From DASUPK01 sp963744105 (lineage in GTDB: Bacteria; Actinomycetota; Thermoleophilia; Solirubrobacterales; 70-9), in contig CAVUSJ010000008.1 of NCBI GenBank assembly GCA_963744105.1, forward strand, positions 186,001-250,000: a stretch of DNA of 64,000 bases, written 5' to 3'. Below the pieces are notes generated by a model, which worked only from the letters and a program-made list of their open reading frames with translations, had not been told where the DNA came from and did no database searches. Made by a program: the position numbers and the translations under genes. Numbering within the stretch: position 1 is the stretch's first letter; the number at the start of each line of letters is the position of its first letter. Positions 49,844 through 60,176 of this stretch are shown one piece after another.

Positions 49844-50650
49844 ATGACCGAGGAGTTGGCCGGAGGGAAGCTCCTGCTCGACGAGCCAGCGGAGGCCGTG
49901 GCGCGGCTGACGCTGAACCGCCCCGACTCGCGGAACGCGCTCGACCACGAGCTGCTCGACGGCATCGCGGCGGCGATGCCGTCGCTCGATCGCGGCATCG
50001 AGGTGCGCTGCGTGCTGATCACCGGCGCCGGCAAGGCCTTCTCCGCCGGCTACGACATCGCCGCCATCCCCTCGGAGACCTTCGAGCGGGACGCGGAGGC
50101 CCTGGTGGCGCATCCGTTCCACGCGGCCCTCGAGGCCATCGCTAACCATCCCTGGCCGGTGATCGCGGCGATCAACGGGCATGCCCTGGGCGGCGGGCTC
50201 GAGCTGACCCTCACCTGCGACCTGCGCATCTGCGCTCTGGCCGCGGAGCTCGGCATGCCGCCCGCCAAGCTCGGCCTGATCTACGGCCACACCGGCCTGC
50301 AGCGCTTCATCGACACGATCGGCGTTCCTCGAACCAGGGAGCTCTTTCTCACCGGCCGCAACTTCGACGCCCAGCTCGCCGAGCGGATCGGTCTGGTCCA
50401 CGATGTGGTGGACGACGCGGATCTGGAGGGCGCGGCGGTCGACCTGGCGGCCGAGATCGCCGCCAACGCCCCGCTCTCGACGCGAGGCAACAAGCACGCC
50501 ATCGACACGCTCAACTCCTATGCCCGGCTCACCCCGCAGCAGGAGCGCGAGTTGATCGAGCTGCGGGAGTCATGCTTCGGCTCGGAGGACTTCCGCGAGG
50601 GAATCGCGGCGTTCGCCGAGAAGCGCAAGCCGGTCTGGAAAGGACGTTGA
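49844..50650 (+). CDS. Enoyl-CoA hydratase/isomerase family protein
   Basis: 268 aa. Crotonase features: RLTLNRPDSRNALDHEL, FSAGYDIAAIP and the oxyanion segment INGHALGGGLELTL. Where enoyl-CoA hydratases have Glu in F-G-x-P-E, this protein reads LGMPPAKLGL, so the usual catalytic Glu is absent. Another crotonase-type reaction (decarboxylation, isomerisation or hydrolysis) is therefore possible. It follows the biotinyl gene by ten bases, and its stop overlaps the 2TM gene by one base. Confidence 0.85.
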   Translation: MTEELAGGKLLLDEPAEAVARLTLNRPDSRNALDHELLDGIAAAMPSLDRGIEVRCVLITGAGKAFSAGYDIAAIPSETFERDAEALVAHPFHAALEAIANHPWPVIAAINGHALGGGLELTLTCDLRICALAAELGMPPAKLGLIYGHTGLQRFIDTIGVPRTRELFLTGRNFDAQLAERIGLVHDVVDDADLEGAAVDLAAEIAANAPLSTRGNKHAIDTLNSYARLTPQQERELIELRESCFGSEDFREGIAAFAEKRKPVWKGR

Positions 50651-50943
50651 TGAGCGACGACGACATTCTGGTCACACCGAACAACGAGGAGGAGCTGCGA
50701 CAGGCGGCCCTCTCCAGCATCAAGCGAAAGCGGGAGTTCAGCCAGCACCTGCTCGCGTATGTGGTGGTAAACGCGGTGCTGGTGGGTATCTGGGCGATCT
50801 CGGGAGGCGGGGGCTTCTGGCCCGCGTGGATCATCGGCTTCTGGGGAATCGGCCTGATTTTCCACGCCTATGACGCCTACGGCCGCCGCCGGATGGTGAC
50901 CGAGGACCAGATCTCCAGAGAGATGGAGCGGATGCGGCGCTAG
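50650..50943 (+). CDS. 2TM domain protein
   Basis: 97 aa. After a basic segment (SSIKRKREFSQHLLAYVVV), two transmembrane helices are joined by SGGGGFWP, and a basic tail follows (DAYGRRRMVTEDQISREM). This is the 2TM family (PF13239), seen in some histidine kinases and as stand-alone proteins. Function unknown. TGATG overlap with the crotonase gene; overlaps the MMPL 3' end by four bases. Confidence 0.82.
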   Translation: MSDDDILVTPNNEEELRQAALSSIKRKREFSQHLLAYVVVNAVLVGIWAISGGGGFWPAWIIGFWGIGLIFHAYDAYGRRRMVTEDQISREMERMRR

Positions 50944-53120
50944 CCGGCCTCGGCCGGCTCCGGTAGTGGCTGCTCCTCCGTGTCCTCGTGGATGCGGCCG
51001 CCCGCCTTGGCTGTCGACGGCCACCAGATCTTGTCGCCGATCAGCTCCACGGCGGCCGGAACCATGATCGTCCGGACGATGAACGTGTCGAGCAGGATCC
51101 CGAGGGCGACCATGAAGCCGAGGTCGAAGGTGAAGGTCACCGGCAGCGTCATCAACACCGAGAAGGTGCCGGCCAGGATCACACCGGCGCTCGTGATCAC
51201 CGGGCCGGTCACCGCGATCGCCCTCAGCATGCCCTCGCGCGTCCCATGCCGGCGCGCCTCCTCGCGCACCCGCGCCATCAGGAAGATCGTGTAGTCGATC
51301 CCCAGCGCGACCAGGAAGATGAAGGCGAAGGTCGGGATCGACGCGTCGAACCCGGCGTCTCCGACGACGAAGCGAATAAAGAGGATCGAAATGCCCAGCG
51401 TGCAGGCGAAGGAGAGCACGACGCTGGCGAGGAGCACCAGCGGTGCGACGATCGCCTGCAGCAGGATCCCGAGGATCACGGCCATCACCAGCAGGGCCAG
51501 CGGCACGATCAGCTTCAGGTCGTTCTGGGTGGCCTTGTTGAAGTCGTAGCTGATCGCCGTACCGCCGCCGATCTGGACGGTCACGCCGGGTTTGACGTTC
51601 GCGACCGCGTCGCGCAGCTTCGGGACCAGGTTCAGGGAGGAGGAATCGTTCGGGTCGCCCTTGAGGATGACGTTGACGATTGCGATCTGGTGATTGGTCG
51701 ACAGCTGGCGGGTCGGGACCACCGCCGCGACCCCCTTGACCGATCTCAGCTTCGACGATGCGAGAGCGACGTCCTCGGGTGTCACCGGGCCGCTCGACTG
51801 CTCGACGAGCGCCGTCATCGGCGAGAGCGTCCCGGCGGGGAAGTTCTGCCGCATGACCTTGAAGCCCTCGACGCTCTGGACCGACTTCTTGAAGAAGGTG
51901 GTGCTCGAGTAGTCGACCTTGTACGCGATCAGGCCGAGCGCGCCGAGCAGGAAGACACCCGCGGTGACCGCGAGGGCGGGACCTGGCCGCTGGAGGACCC
52001 GATCGCCGAAGCGGCGCCAGAGACCGGTGTGCGCGAGCGCGGCGTGCTCCGGATCGAACTCCACAGTGCTCCGCCTGGGCCAGAATCCCCTCCGGCCGAA
52101 GATCGTCAGCAGAGTGGGGAGCAATGTGAGCCCGGCGATCATCGCTGTGAACACGGCGATCGCGGCGACCGGGCCGAGCGATTTCGTGTTGCCGGACTCT
52201 GCGAGCGCCAGCACGAGCATCGCCAGCGAGACGGTCAGCCCGCTCGCCAGGATCGCCGGCCCGGCGCGCCGGACGGCGTTCTGCATCGCCTCATGCTTGT
52301 CCTGGAAGCGCCGCAGCTCCTCGCGATAGCGCGAGACCAATAAGAGGCAGTAGTCGGTCCCCACACCGAACATGAGGACGACGATGATCCCCGTGCTGTT
52401 CGAGGACACCGTGGCTCCCGACTTGGCGAACAGGTAGATGAAGCCGGTTGCCGTGAAGTACGCCAGGAGCACGACGATCAGAGGCGAGAGCGCGACCAGG
52501 AGCGAGCGGTAGATCGCTCCCAGCAGAACCAAGACGAGGATGACGGTGGCGAACAACAGCTTCGTGTCGAGGCCGTTGAACACATCGTGCGCGTCGGTGT
52601 TGAACCCGACGTCCCCGGTGACGTAGACGTTCATGTCGCCGGTGTTGGAGCCGGTGATGTCGCGCATCGCCTTGCCCCAGTCGGGCAACTTGTCGTAGTT
52701 GGTCGGCAGCGTGTAGACGGCATACGCGACCTGACCGTTCCGGGCGACGAGGAAACGAGGGGCACCGGGCGTGAACGGCACCACCGGCGGCTGGTCCTTG
52801 GTCAATGGGATTTGCCCCGGCTCGGACTCGATCTTCTTCGCGTCCGCGATGATCTTCGTCTTGTTCGCCGGAGTGAGACCATCCGCGTTCTGGTAGACGA
52901 CGAGCGCCAGGGAGGTTTCCTTCGACGGGAACTCGCTGTCGAGCTTGCGAACCACGTCGGTCGACTCGGCGTTGCCTGGCAGGAATGACTGGGTGTCGTC
53001 GGTCGTGACGTCCCCGAGCTTTGACCCGACATTCGCCATCGCGATGGCGACCACGATCCAAGCGGCCAGGACCGCCCACTTCCAGCGGCGTCCCGCGACT
53101 ATCGATGCCACACCTCTCAC
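50940..53120 (-). CDS. MMPL/RND family transporter
   Basis: 726 aa. Canonical two-half MMPL protein: VLMFGVGTDYCLLLVSRYRE and FLVALGIDYTIFLMARVREE are the proton-relay TM4/TM10 segments, and GRRGFWPRRS separates the halves. The N-terminal loop has GDVTTDDTQSFLPGNAESTD. It is likely to export a lipid or hydrophobic compound. GTG start at 53120. It is divergent from the sigma factor gene; a GCGTCC/GGACGC inverted repeat (53159-53179) lies between. Confidence 0.88.
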   Translation of the reverse strand: MRGVASIVAGRRWKWAVLAAWIVVAIAMANVGSKLGDVTTDDTQSFLPGNAESTDVVRKLDSEFPSKETSLALVVYQNADGLTPANKTKIIADAKKIESEPGQIPLTKDQPPVVPFTPGAPRFLVARNGQVAYAVYTLPTNYDKLPDWGKAMRDITGSNTGDMNVYVTGDVGFNTDAHDVFNGLDTKLLFATVILVLVLLGAIYRSLLVALSPLIVVLLAYFTATGFIYLFAKSGATVSSNSTGIIVVLMFGVGTDYCLLLVSRYREELRRFQDKHEAMQNAVRRAGPAILASGLTVSLAMLVLALAESGNTKSLGPVAAIAVFTAMIAGLTLLPTLLTIFGRRGFWPRRSTVEFDPEHAALAHTGLWRRFGDRVLQRPGPALAVTAGVFLLGALGLIAYKVDYSSTTFFKKSVQSVEGFKVMRQNFPAGTLSPMTALVEQSSGPVTPEDVALASSKLRSVKGVAAVVPTRQLSTNHQIAIVNVILKGDPNDSSSLNLVPKLRDAVANVKPGVTVQIGGGTAISYDFNKATQNDLKLIVPLALLVMAVILGILLQAIVAPLVLLASVVLSFACTLGISILFIRFVVGDAGFDASIPTFAFIFLVALGIDYTIFLMARVREEARRHGTREGMLRAIAVTGPVITSAGVILAGTFSVLMTLPVTFTFDLGFMVALGILLDTFIVRTIMVPAAVELIGDKIWWPSTAKAGGRIHEDTEEQPLPEPAEAG

Positions 53121-53231
53121 CGGACCTCCATGCCGGGAACTGCTTCCCTTTTCAGCCCGCGTCCCCCCGTTGCGGACGCAGGCCGCACACTAACGACTTG
53201 CCCCGTTTGGGACCATGTGTAGTGGGCAACC

Positions 53232-54314
53232 ATGGCTGAGGAAATGAACCCCACCGCAGTTGAGCTCGACCCTGGCGTCGAGGAGCGCGTTTCCGCCCTG
53301 ATCGAGGGAGGTCGCGCGGTGGATTGCGTCGACCTGTCGGAGGTTGATTCGTTGGTCCAGCAGTCGAACCTCACCGAGGAAGAGGAGCACGCCGTGCACG
53401 AGCGGATCGAGTCCGCCGGCCTCTCCATCGAGGACGACTGCGGTAAGCAGGCTGCGGAGCCCGCCGGATACAAGAACGGCGAGCTGGCCGAGCAGACGAC
53501 CGACGCCCTCCAGTTGTTCTTCAACGAGATGCGGAAGTACCCGCTGCTCACGAGGGAGGAGGAGATCGAGCTCGCCCAGGCGGTTGAGCGCGGCGATCTA
53601 CAGGCCAAGGAGCGGCTGATCAACTCCAACCTGCGGCTGGTCGTCTCGAACGCCCGCCGCTACATGCGCCAGGACCTCAACCTCCTCGACCTCATCCAGG
53701 AGGGCATCCTCGGGCTGATCCGCGCCTCGGAGAAGTTCGATTGGCGCAAGGGATACAAGTTCTCCACCTACGCGACCTTCTGGATCAGGCAGGCGATCCA
53801 GCGCGCGCTGGAGTCGAAGGAGCGCACGATTCGCGTCCCGAACCAGGTCGCCCAGCGCGAGCGCAAGGTGATGCGGACGGAGCGCGAGCTCGCGACGAAG
53901 CTCGGGCGAGACCCGACCACCGAGGAGGTGGCCAAGGCCGCGGAGCTCGAGCCCGCCCAGGTCGAGGAGATCCGCGACCTGACCCGCGTCGTCACCAGCC
54001 TCGACCGGCCGGTCGGCGATGAGGACGCCTCCGCGCTCGGCGAGTTCATCCAGGACGAGCGCACCGGCCCGGCGGAGGAGGTCCAGCTCAGCCTCGCGGA
54101 CGCCACCCTGAGGAACGCCGTCCGGGAGCTTCCCGAGGACGAGCGCAAGGTCATCCAGCTTCGCTACGGCATCAACGGCGACGAGCCCACCCCGCTGCGG
54201 GAGGCGTCGCGCCGCCTCGATCTGAAGCCGAGCGAGGTCAAGCAGCTCGAGGAGCGCGGGCTCAGCCGCCTCGCCCAGGCCCGCGAGGTCGAGGCGCTGC
54301 GCGAAGCGGCCTAG
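53232..54314 (+). CDS. RNA polymerase sigma-70 factor, RpoD/SigA-like (probably group 2)
   Basis: 360 aa. Region 1.2 is LQLFFNEMRKYPLLTREEEI, region 2 INSNLRLVVSNARRYMRQDL and LIQEGILGLIRASEKFDWRK, region 2.4 YATFWIRQAIQRALESKERT, region 3 from VPNQVAQRERKVMRTERELA. Regions 2.3-2.4 are close to consensus, so a TANNNT -10 is expected. Region 4.2 departs: REASRRLDLKPSEVKQLEER replaces the usual G-V-x-R-E-R-I-R-Q-I-E, so -35 recognition may differ. A short acidic N-terminal extension (about 85 residues) replaces the long region 1.1 of primary factors. Confidence 0.88.
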   Translation: MAEEMNPTAVELDPGVEERVSALIEGGRAVDCVDLSEVDSLVQQSNLTEEEEHAVHERIESAGLSIEDDCGKQAAEPAGYKNGELAEQTTDALQLFFNEMRKYPLLTREEEIELAQAVERGDLQAKERLINSNLRLVVSNARRYMRQDLNLLDLIQEGILGLIRASEKFDWRKGYKFSTYATFWIRQAIQRALESKERTIRVPNQVAQRERKVMRTERELATKLGRDPTTEEVAKAAELEPAQVEEIRDLTRVVTSLDRPVGDEDASALGEFIQDERTGPAEEVQLSLADATLRNAVRELPEDERKVIQLRYGINGDEPTPLREASRRLDLKPSEVKQLEERGLSRLAQAREVEALREAA

Positions 54315-55129
54315 GGCTGGAGCCCCGAGCGCAGCGCCAGCACCCGGCCGACCGAGCTCTCGAACTCCCCCCGGTCCACCGCCGGCTGCCCCGAGAAGGC
54401 CGGATAGACCGCCGTGCTCAGCATCACCATCGCCCCACCGGCCTGCATGAAGGACGTGTACGGCAGTTCGTCGGCCCCGCGGAGTCTCGCCGCCGGCAGC
54501 CGGATCTTCTGAACCGCGTTGTCGGTGTTGACGCGAGCGGCTCCGAGGCCGGGGAAGTGCTTGGCGGTCGCGGCCACCCCGCCCGTCGCCAGACCGCGCG
54601 CGAACCCGACGGCCGTCTCCGAGACGCCCACCGGCGTGCGCGCGAAGGTCCGACCCTCCGACTCGATCGCCCGGCCGGGCCTGCCCAGGTCCAGCACCGG
54701 AGCGAGATCGACGTTGACCCCCATCGAGCGAAGGCTCTGGCCGGTGGCGCGCCCGAGGCGCTCCGCGAAGGCGGCACCGCGCGATCCGATGGATTCCGCC
54801 GACGGCTTCGGGGGACCGGGCAGCCGCCTGACGAGCCCACCCTCCTGGTCGACCGTGACGAGGAGCGGCGGCGTCCCCGGCGGCCGCGGGATCGCCTGAA
54901 GCTCGGAGGTCAGGCGACGCACGGACTTGCGCCCGCCGACGTTCCCGTCGAAGAGGATCACCCCCGAGACCTGGCCGGCCCTGACCATCCGCCGCAGCGC
55001 CTTCGGCGGATGGTGCCCGGAGAAGCCCGTCACCACCCGGGTACCGGCAAGCTGCTCGTCGGTCATGCCGGTGACGGGCGACGCCGTCAGGACCACGGAG
55101 AGCGCCGCGACTGCGAGGTTTCCGAGCAT
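54311..55129 (-). CDS. Glycoside hydrolase family 3 relic (internally deleted)
   Basis: 272 aa. A signal peptide (MLGNLAVAALSVVLTASPVTG) precedes the GH3 barrel: VSGVILFDGNVGG, LLVTVDQEGGLVRRL, VNVDLAPVLDLG and AKHFPGLGAARVNTD. After MVMLSTAVYPAFSGQPAV the sequence jumps to GEFESSVGRVLALRSGLQ, which is the extreme C-terminus of the family. The segment of about 80-100 residues that carries the catalytic Asp (the I-T/S-D-x-L strand) is missing while the frame is kept. It is therefore probably inactive as a beta-N-acetylhexosaminidase. Confidence 0.72.
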   Translation of the reverse strand: MLGNLAVAALSVVLTASPVTGMTDEQLAGTRVVTGFSGHHPPKALRRMVRAGQVSGVILFDGNVGGRKSVRRLTSELQAIPRPPGTPPLLVTVDQEGGLVRRLPGPPKPSAESIGSRGAAFAERLGRATGQSLRSMGVNVDLAPVLDLGRPGRAIESEGRTFARTPVGVSETAVGFARGLATGGVAATAKHFPGLGAARVNTDNAVQKIRLPAARLRGADELPYTSFMQAGGAMVMLSTAVYPAFSGQPAVDRGEFESSVGRVLALRSGLQP

Positions 55130-55153
55130 GTGGCCAAGGTATAGGCTCGCCAG

Positions 55154-55540
55154 ATGGCCGACTACGCGATCAAGAACCTCCGCGAGTCCAAGGACTCCGC
55201 CTCCGAGGCCGGACTCTCCGACTCCATCGAGGCCCGCTTCGCACACAGGGACCTGGGCTCCGAGACGAGCGGCATCTCCTACCAGGTGGTCAAGGCAAGA
55301 CAGCGCCAGCCGTTCGCCCACAAGCACGGCGAGATGGAGGAGATCTACGTGGTGATCTCCGGCTCCGGGCGCGTGAAGCTCGACGACCAGGTCGAGGAGA
55401 TCGGCCCGCTCGACGCGATCCGGATCTCCCCCTCCGTGGTGCGCGCCTTCCAGGGCGGCGACGAGGACCTCGTCCTGCTCGCCTTCAGCCCCAGGGCCGA
55501 CGGCGACGCCGAGATCGTCCAGGACTTCAGCTGGGACTAG
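55154..55540 (+). CDS. Cupin domain protein
   Basis: 128 aa. The beta-barrel motifs PFAHKHGEMEEIYVVISGSG (HxHxxxxE) and GPLDAIRISPSVVRAFQGG give a typical metal-binding cupin. Function unknown. The ATG at 55154 is six bases after a TAGGCT -10 box (55142-55147), so it is leaderless. It precedes bioB by 43 bases. Confidence 0.83.
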   Translation: MADYAIKNLRESKDSASEAGLSDSIEARFAHRDLGSETSGISYQVVKARQRQPFAHKHGEMEEIYVVISGSGRVKLDDQVEEIGPLDAIRISPSVVRAFQGGDEDLVLLAFSPRADGDAEIVQDFSWD

Positions 55541-55583
55541 GCAGCTCCTAGGCGTCCGGCCACGTTCATAACTTTCGGGGCCG

Positions 55584-56746
55584 ATGCCGCCCCTGATCAG
55601 CTTCGAGGAGGCGCTGGAGCTCGGCGCCCTGACCGACCACGAGGACATCGGCGCTCTGGTCGAGCGCGCCTGGGAGGTCCGCCGGGACCGCTTCGGGGAC
55701 TCGACCGACATGTGCTCGCTCGTCAACGCCAAGTCCGGTGGCTGCGCCGAGGACTGCGGCTTCTGCGCCCAGTCGCGCTATGCGGAGGCGGACACGCCGA
55801 TGCACGCGATGATGGAGCCGGATCAGATCCTCCAGCACGCGAAGGCGGCCGAGGCCGCGGGCGCCCATCGCTTCTGCATGGTCACCCAGGGGCAGGGGCT
55901 CTCCAAGCGGGACTTCGCCAAGGTCCTCGAGGGCGCGCGCCTCGTCTCCGAGCACACCAACCTGAAGCGCTGCGCCTCGATCGGCCACATGTCGGCCGAG
56001 CGCGCCAAGCAGCTCAAGGACGCCGGCATCCAGCGCGTCCACCACAACGTCGAGACATCGCGCTCCTACTACCCGGAGGTCTCAACCACCGTTCGCTACG
56101 AGGGCCGGGTGCGCACCATCGACGCCGTCAAGGAGGCCGGCCTCGAGACCTGCGTCGGGGGCATCCTCAACCTGGGGGAAACGCCGGAGCAGCGGGTCGA
56201 GATGGCCTTCGAGCTTGCCGAGATCAATCCCGACTCGGTGCCGATCAACCTGCTCAACCCCCGCGTGGGCACCAAGTTCGGCGAGCGTGAGCTGATGGAC
56301 CCCTGGGAGGTCGTGAAGTGGGTGGCGATCTTCCGGCTGATCCTCCCCGACGCCCTCTTCCGCCTCTGCGGCGGGCGCGTGGAGAACCTGCAGGACCTGG
56401 CCCCGCTCGCGGTCAAGGCCGGTCTCAACGGCGTGATGATGGGGAACTTCCTCACCACCCTCGGCGTCGAGCCCTCCGAAGACAGGGCGATGTTCGAGGA
56501 GCTCGGCCTGAACGTGGCGCGCCAGCCCGACAACGGTGCGAACCCCCGGCCGGACAACCGCTCCGGGTGGCTCGAGGGCGTGACGCCCGACACCCCGATC
56601 GACGAGCTGATCGACCGCCGGGCGGAGGCGAACTTCTGGGACCCGTCCACGCAGCTGCGGGTCGTCAAGAAGAAGGGCAAGGTCCCGTCCTACCCCACCC
56701 GTCCGTCCGAGGATCAGGAGCCTCAGCCGGCGGGCTGGGGCGACTA

Positions 56747-56747
<1 letters not shown>
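55584..56747 (+). CDS. bioB: Biotin synthase
   Basis: 387 aa. The radical-SAM cluster cysteines are in SGGCAEDCGFCAQS (Cys54, Cys58, Cys61); further conserved segments are RVHHNVETSRSYYPEV, CVGGILNLGETPEQR and INLLNPRVGT. It inserts sulfur into dethiobiotin. The protein is longer than most because of a C-terminal extension of some 50 residues (from about NFWDPSTQLRVVKKKGKVPS). First gene of bioB-bioF-bioD; the bioF start overlaps its stop by one base (TAGTG). Confidence 0.95.
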
Positions 56748-57930
<1,183 letters not shown>

Positions 57931-57931
<1 letters not shown>

Positions 57932-58656
57932 TGCGCGGGCTGTTCGTCACCGGCACGGGCACGGAGGTCGGCAAGACCGTCGTCGCGTCCGCGATTGCCT
58001 GCGCCGCGCGCCAGGCTGGCGACCGGGTCGCGGTGTTCAAGCCCGCCGTCAGCGGCTTGGACCACTACCCGCTGCGCCCGGAGGTCTGGGAAAGCGCTCC
58101 CGAGCTCCCTGACCACGCCCTGCTCAGGCTCGCCGCCGGGTCGGGGCAGGGAGACGAGGAGATCGCGCCCTACCGCTACGGCCCACCGGTCTCTCCGCAT
58201 CTCGCCGCCCAGCTCGCCGGGAAGGAGATCGAGCCCGACGTACTGCGCGGCTCGGCGCTGGCGGCGACCGAGGGCGCGAACCTGCTGGTCTGCGAGGGAG
58301 TGGGTGGCTTCCTGGTGCCGTTCACCCCCGATTACCTGGTGCGGGACCTGGCCCGGGACCTGGGACTGCCCGTGGTGGTGGTCGCTTCGCCCGGCCTTGG
58401 AACGATCAACCACACGTTGCTCACGATCCAGGCGATCCGCGGCGCGGACCTCGATGTCGCGGCGGTGATCCTCAACCCCTGGCCGGCCGAGCCCTCACCC
58501 ATGGAGATCTCCAACCGGGAGACGATCGAGCGCCTGGGATCGGTGACGGTCGAGACGCTCCCGCGCCTCGACCTCTCCGACCCAGGTTCGTGGCCGGCTC
58601 TTCGGATTCGCGTGGACTCCCCGCGAGCGGCGAGCAGCCTTCGCGAAGCCGCCTAG
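57931..58656 (+). CDS. bioD: Dethiobiotin synthetase
   Basis: 241 aa. P-loop FVTGTGTEVGKTVVAS at the N-terminus, FKPAVSG and CEGVGGFLVPFTPDYLVRDL are the BioD signatures. It closes the ureido ring using CO2 and ATP. ATG at 57931 (a GTG three bases earlier is possible). In many actinobacteria bioA is adjacent; here bioA is 2.5 kb away, with an efflux cassette and a relic between. Confidence 0.93.
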
Positions 58657-60176
58657 CGAGCGCCGGCCGGGACGACGTCCTCGGCGACCGTCGCCTCGGG
58701 CAGCGCTGCCGCGCTCTCCTCGGCTGCGTCATGCGAGTCGACCCGCTTCGCACGAGCCCCGCGGACCAGCGTCAGCGAGACCACCAGGCCGGCGACCACC
58801 ACGAACCCGGCCAGCAGCATCGCGCTGGACAGGGCGTCGACGAATGTGGCCCGTGCCTGCTCCGGCGCTGTTGCCAGGGATGCCGGATCGAACCCCGAGC
58901 CGAGCTGGGACTGGAAGATCGCACCCGTCGCCGCGATACCCACCGATGCGCCGATCATGCGGGACATCTGCAGGACGCCGGAGGCGACTCCGGACTTCTG
59001 AGCGCTGACGGCGTTCATCGCGGCGGTCGACATCGGCGACATCACCAGCGCGATCCCGAATCCCATCAGGACGAACGGGATGACCAGGCCGGCGTAGGTC
59101 GTGCCGGTGTTGATGCCGGCGAACATGAACATCGAGACGGCGAGCACCGCCAGGCCGGCGCTCATCGGGGTCGCGGGCCCAAGCCTGTCGGCGAGCCGTC
59201 CGGAGATCGGCGCGACCACCGCGATCACGATCGTGGTGGGCAGGAACCTGATCCCGGCCTCGAGAGCGCTGTAGCCCAGGATGTCCTGCATGTAGAGGGC
59301 CATGAAGAAGAACGTGCCCATCATGGCGAAGGTGATGATGAAGGCCACCAGGTTCGAGCCGATGAACTGGCGCGTCTTGAACAGCGCGAACTCCACCATC
59401 GGCGCCGAGACTCGGAGCTCGATCGCAACGAAGATCGCCAGGCCGATCAGGCCACCGGCCAGCAGGGAGAGGACCGAGGTGGAGGTCCAGCCCCAGCTGT
59501 TGCCCTCGATGAGGGCCAGCACGATCGCCGTGAGGCCGGCCGTCAGAGCAAATATGCCCGGGTAATCCACCCGCCGGTCGATCGTCTCGTCACGCGACTC
59601 GCGCACGGCGAACATCGTGGCAGCCACCGCCCCGACCGCGACCGGGAGGTTGATGAAGAAGATCGCGCGCCAGCTCACGTACTCCGTGAGGGCGCCACCC
59701 ACCACCGGACCGATTGAGAGGGCCAGCGCAGAGACGCCCGCCCAGATGCCGATCGCCCTGCCCCGCTCGACGGCGGGAAATGTGTTGGTGATGATCGAGA
59801 GTGTCGCCGGCATCATGAGTGCGGCGCCGATGCCCTGAATCGCGCGGCTGCCGATCAGCATGGCCGGGTCCTGCGCGAGGCCGGCCGTCGCGGAGGTGAC
59901 GGCGAAGATGACCACGCCGGCCAGGAACATCAGCCGCCGGCCGAAGATGTCGCCGAGGCGGCCACCGGTCGCGATCAGGACGGCGAAGGTGAGCGTGTAG
60001 CCGTTGATGACCCACTCGAGAGCGGAGATCTGCGCGTGCAGGTCGCGCTGGATCGACGGCAGGGCGACGTTCACGACGGTGTTGTCGAGCATCACCATGA
60101 ACAGCGCGAAACACATCGCGCCGAGCGTCCACCACTTGCGGTTGTCGTCCGTGATCAGGTGCCGGTAGCGCGTCAT
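58653..60176 (-). CDS. DHA2-family MFS efflux transporter
   Basis: 507 aa with 14 predicted helices. NRKWWTLGAMCFALFMVMLD, ATGGRLGDIFGRRLMFL (motif A) and WAGVSALALSIGPVVGGALT (motif C) are those of EmrB/QacA drug:H+ antiporters. Its ATG overlaps the stop of the MarR gene (ATGA), so repressor and pump are co-expressed. It is convergent with bioD (four-base overlap), and a shrunken relative lies just upstream at 60778-61096. Confidence 0.9.
   Translation of the reverse strand: MTRYRHLITDDNRKWWTLGAMCFALFMVMLDNTVVNVALPSIQRDLHAQISALEWVINGYTLTFAVLIATGGRLGDIFGRRLMFLAGVVIFAVTSATAGLAQDPAMLIGSRAIQGIGAALMMPATLSIITNTFPAVERGRAIGIWAGVSALALSIGPVVGGALTEYVSWRAIFFINLPVAVGAVAATMFAVRESRDETIDRRVDYPGIFALTAGLTAIVLALIEGNSWGWTSTSVLSLLAGGLIGLAIFVAIELRVSAPMVEFALFKTRQFIGSNLVAFIITFAMMGTFFFMALYMQDILGYSALEAGIRFLPTTIVIAVVAPISGRLADRLGPATPMSAGLAVLAVSMFMFAGINTGTTYAGLVIPFVLMGFGIALVMSPMSTAAMNAVSAQKSGVASGVLQMSRMIGASVGIAATGAIFQSQLGSGFDPASLATAPEQARATFVDALSSAMLLAGFVVVAGLVVSLTLVRGARAKRVDSHDAAEESAAALPEATVAEDVVPAGAR

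Noticed and set aside
53159..53179. GCGTCC-N9-GGACGC inverted repeat upstream of the sigma factor
   Set aside because: Six-base GC-rich arms arise easily by chance here; no second copy or regulator supports it as an operator.
53198..53229. TTGCCC...GGGCAA repeat and possible -35 before the sigma factor start
   Set aside because: No -10 box at a proper spacing could be matched to it, so I do not call a promoter.
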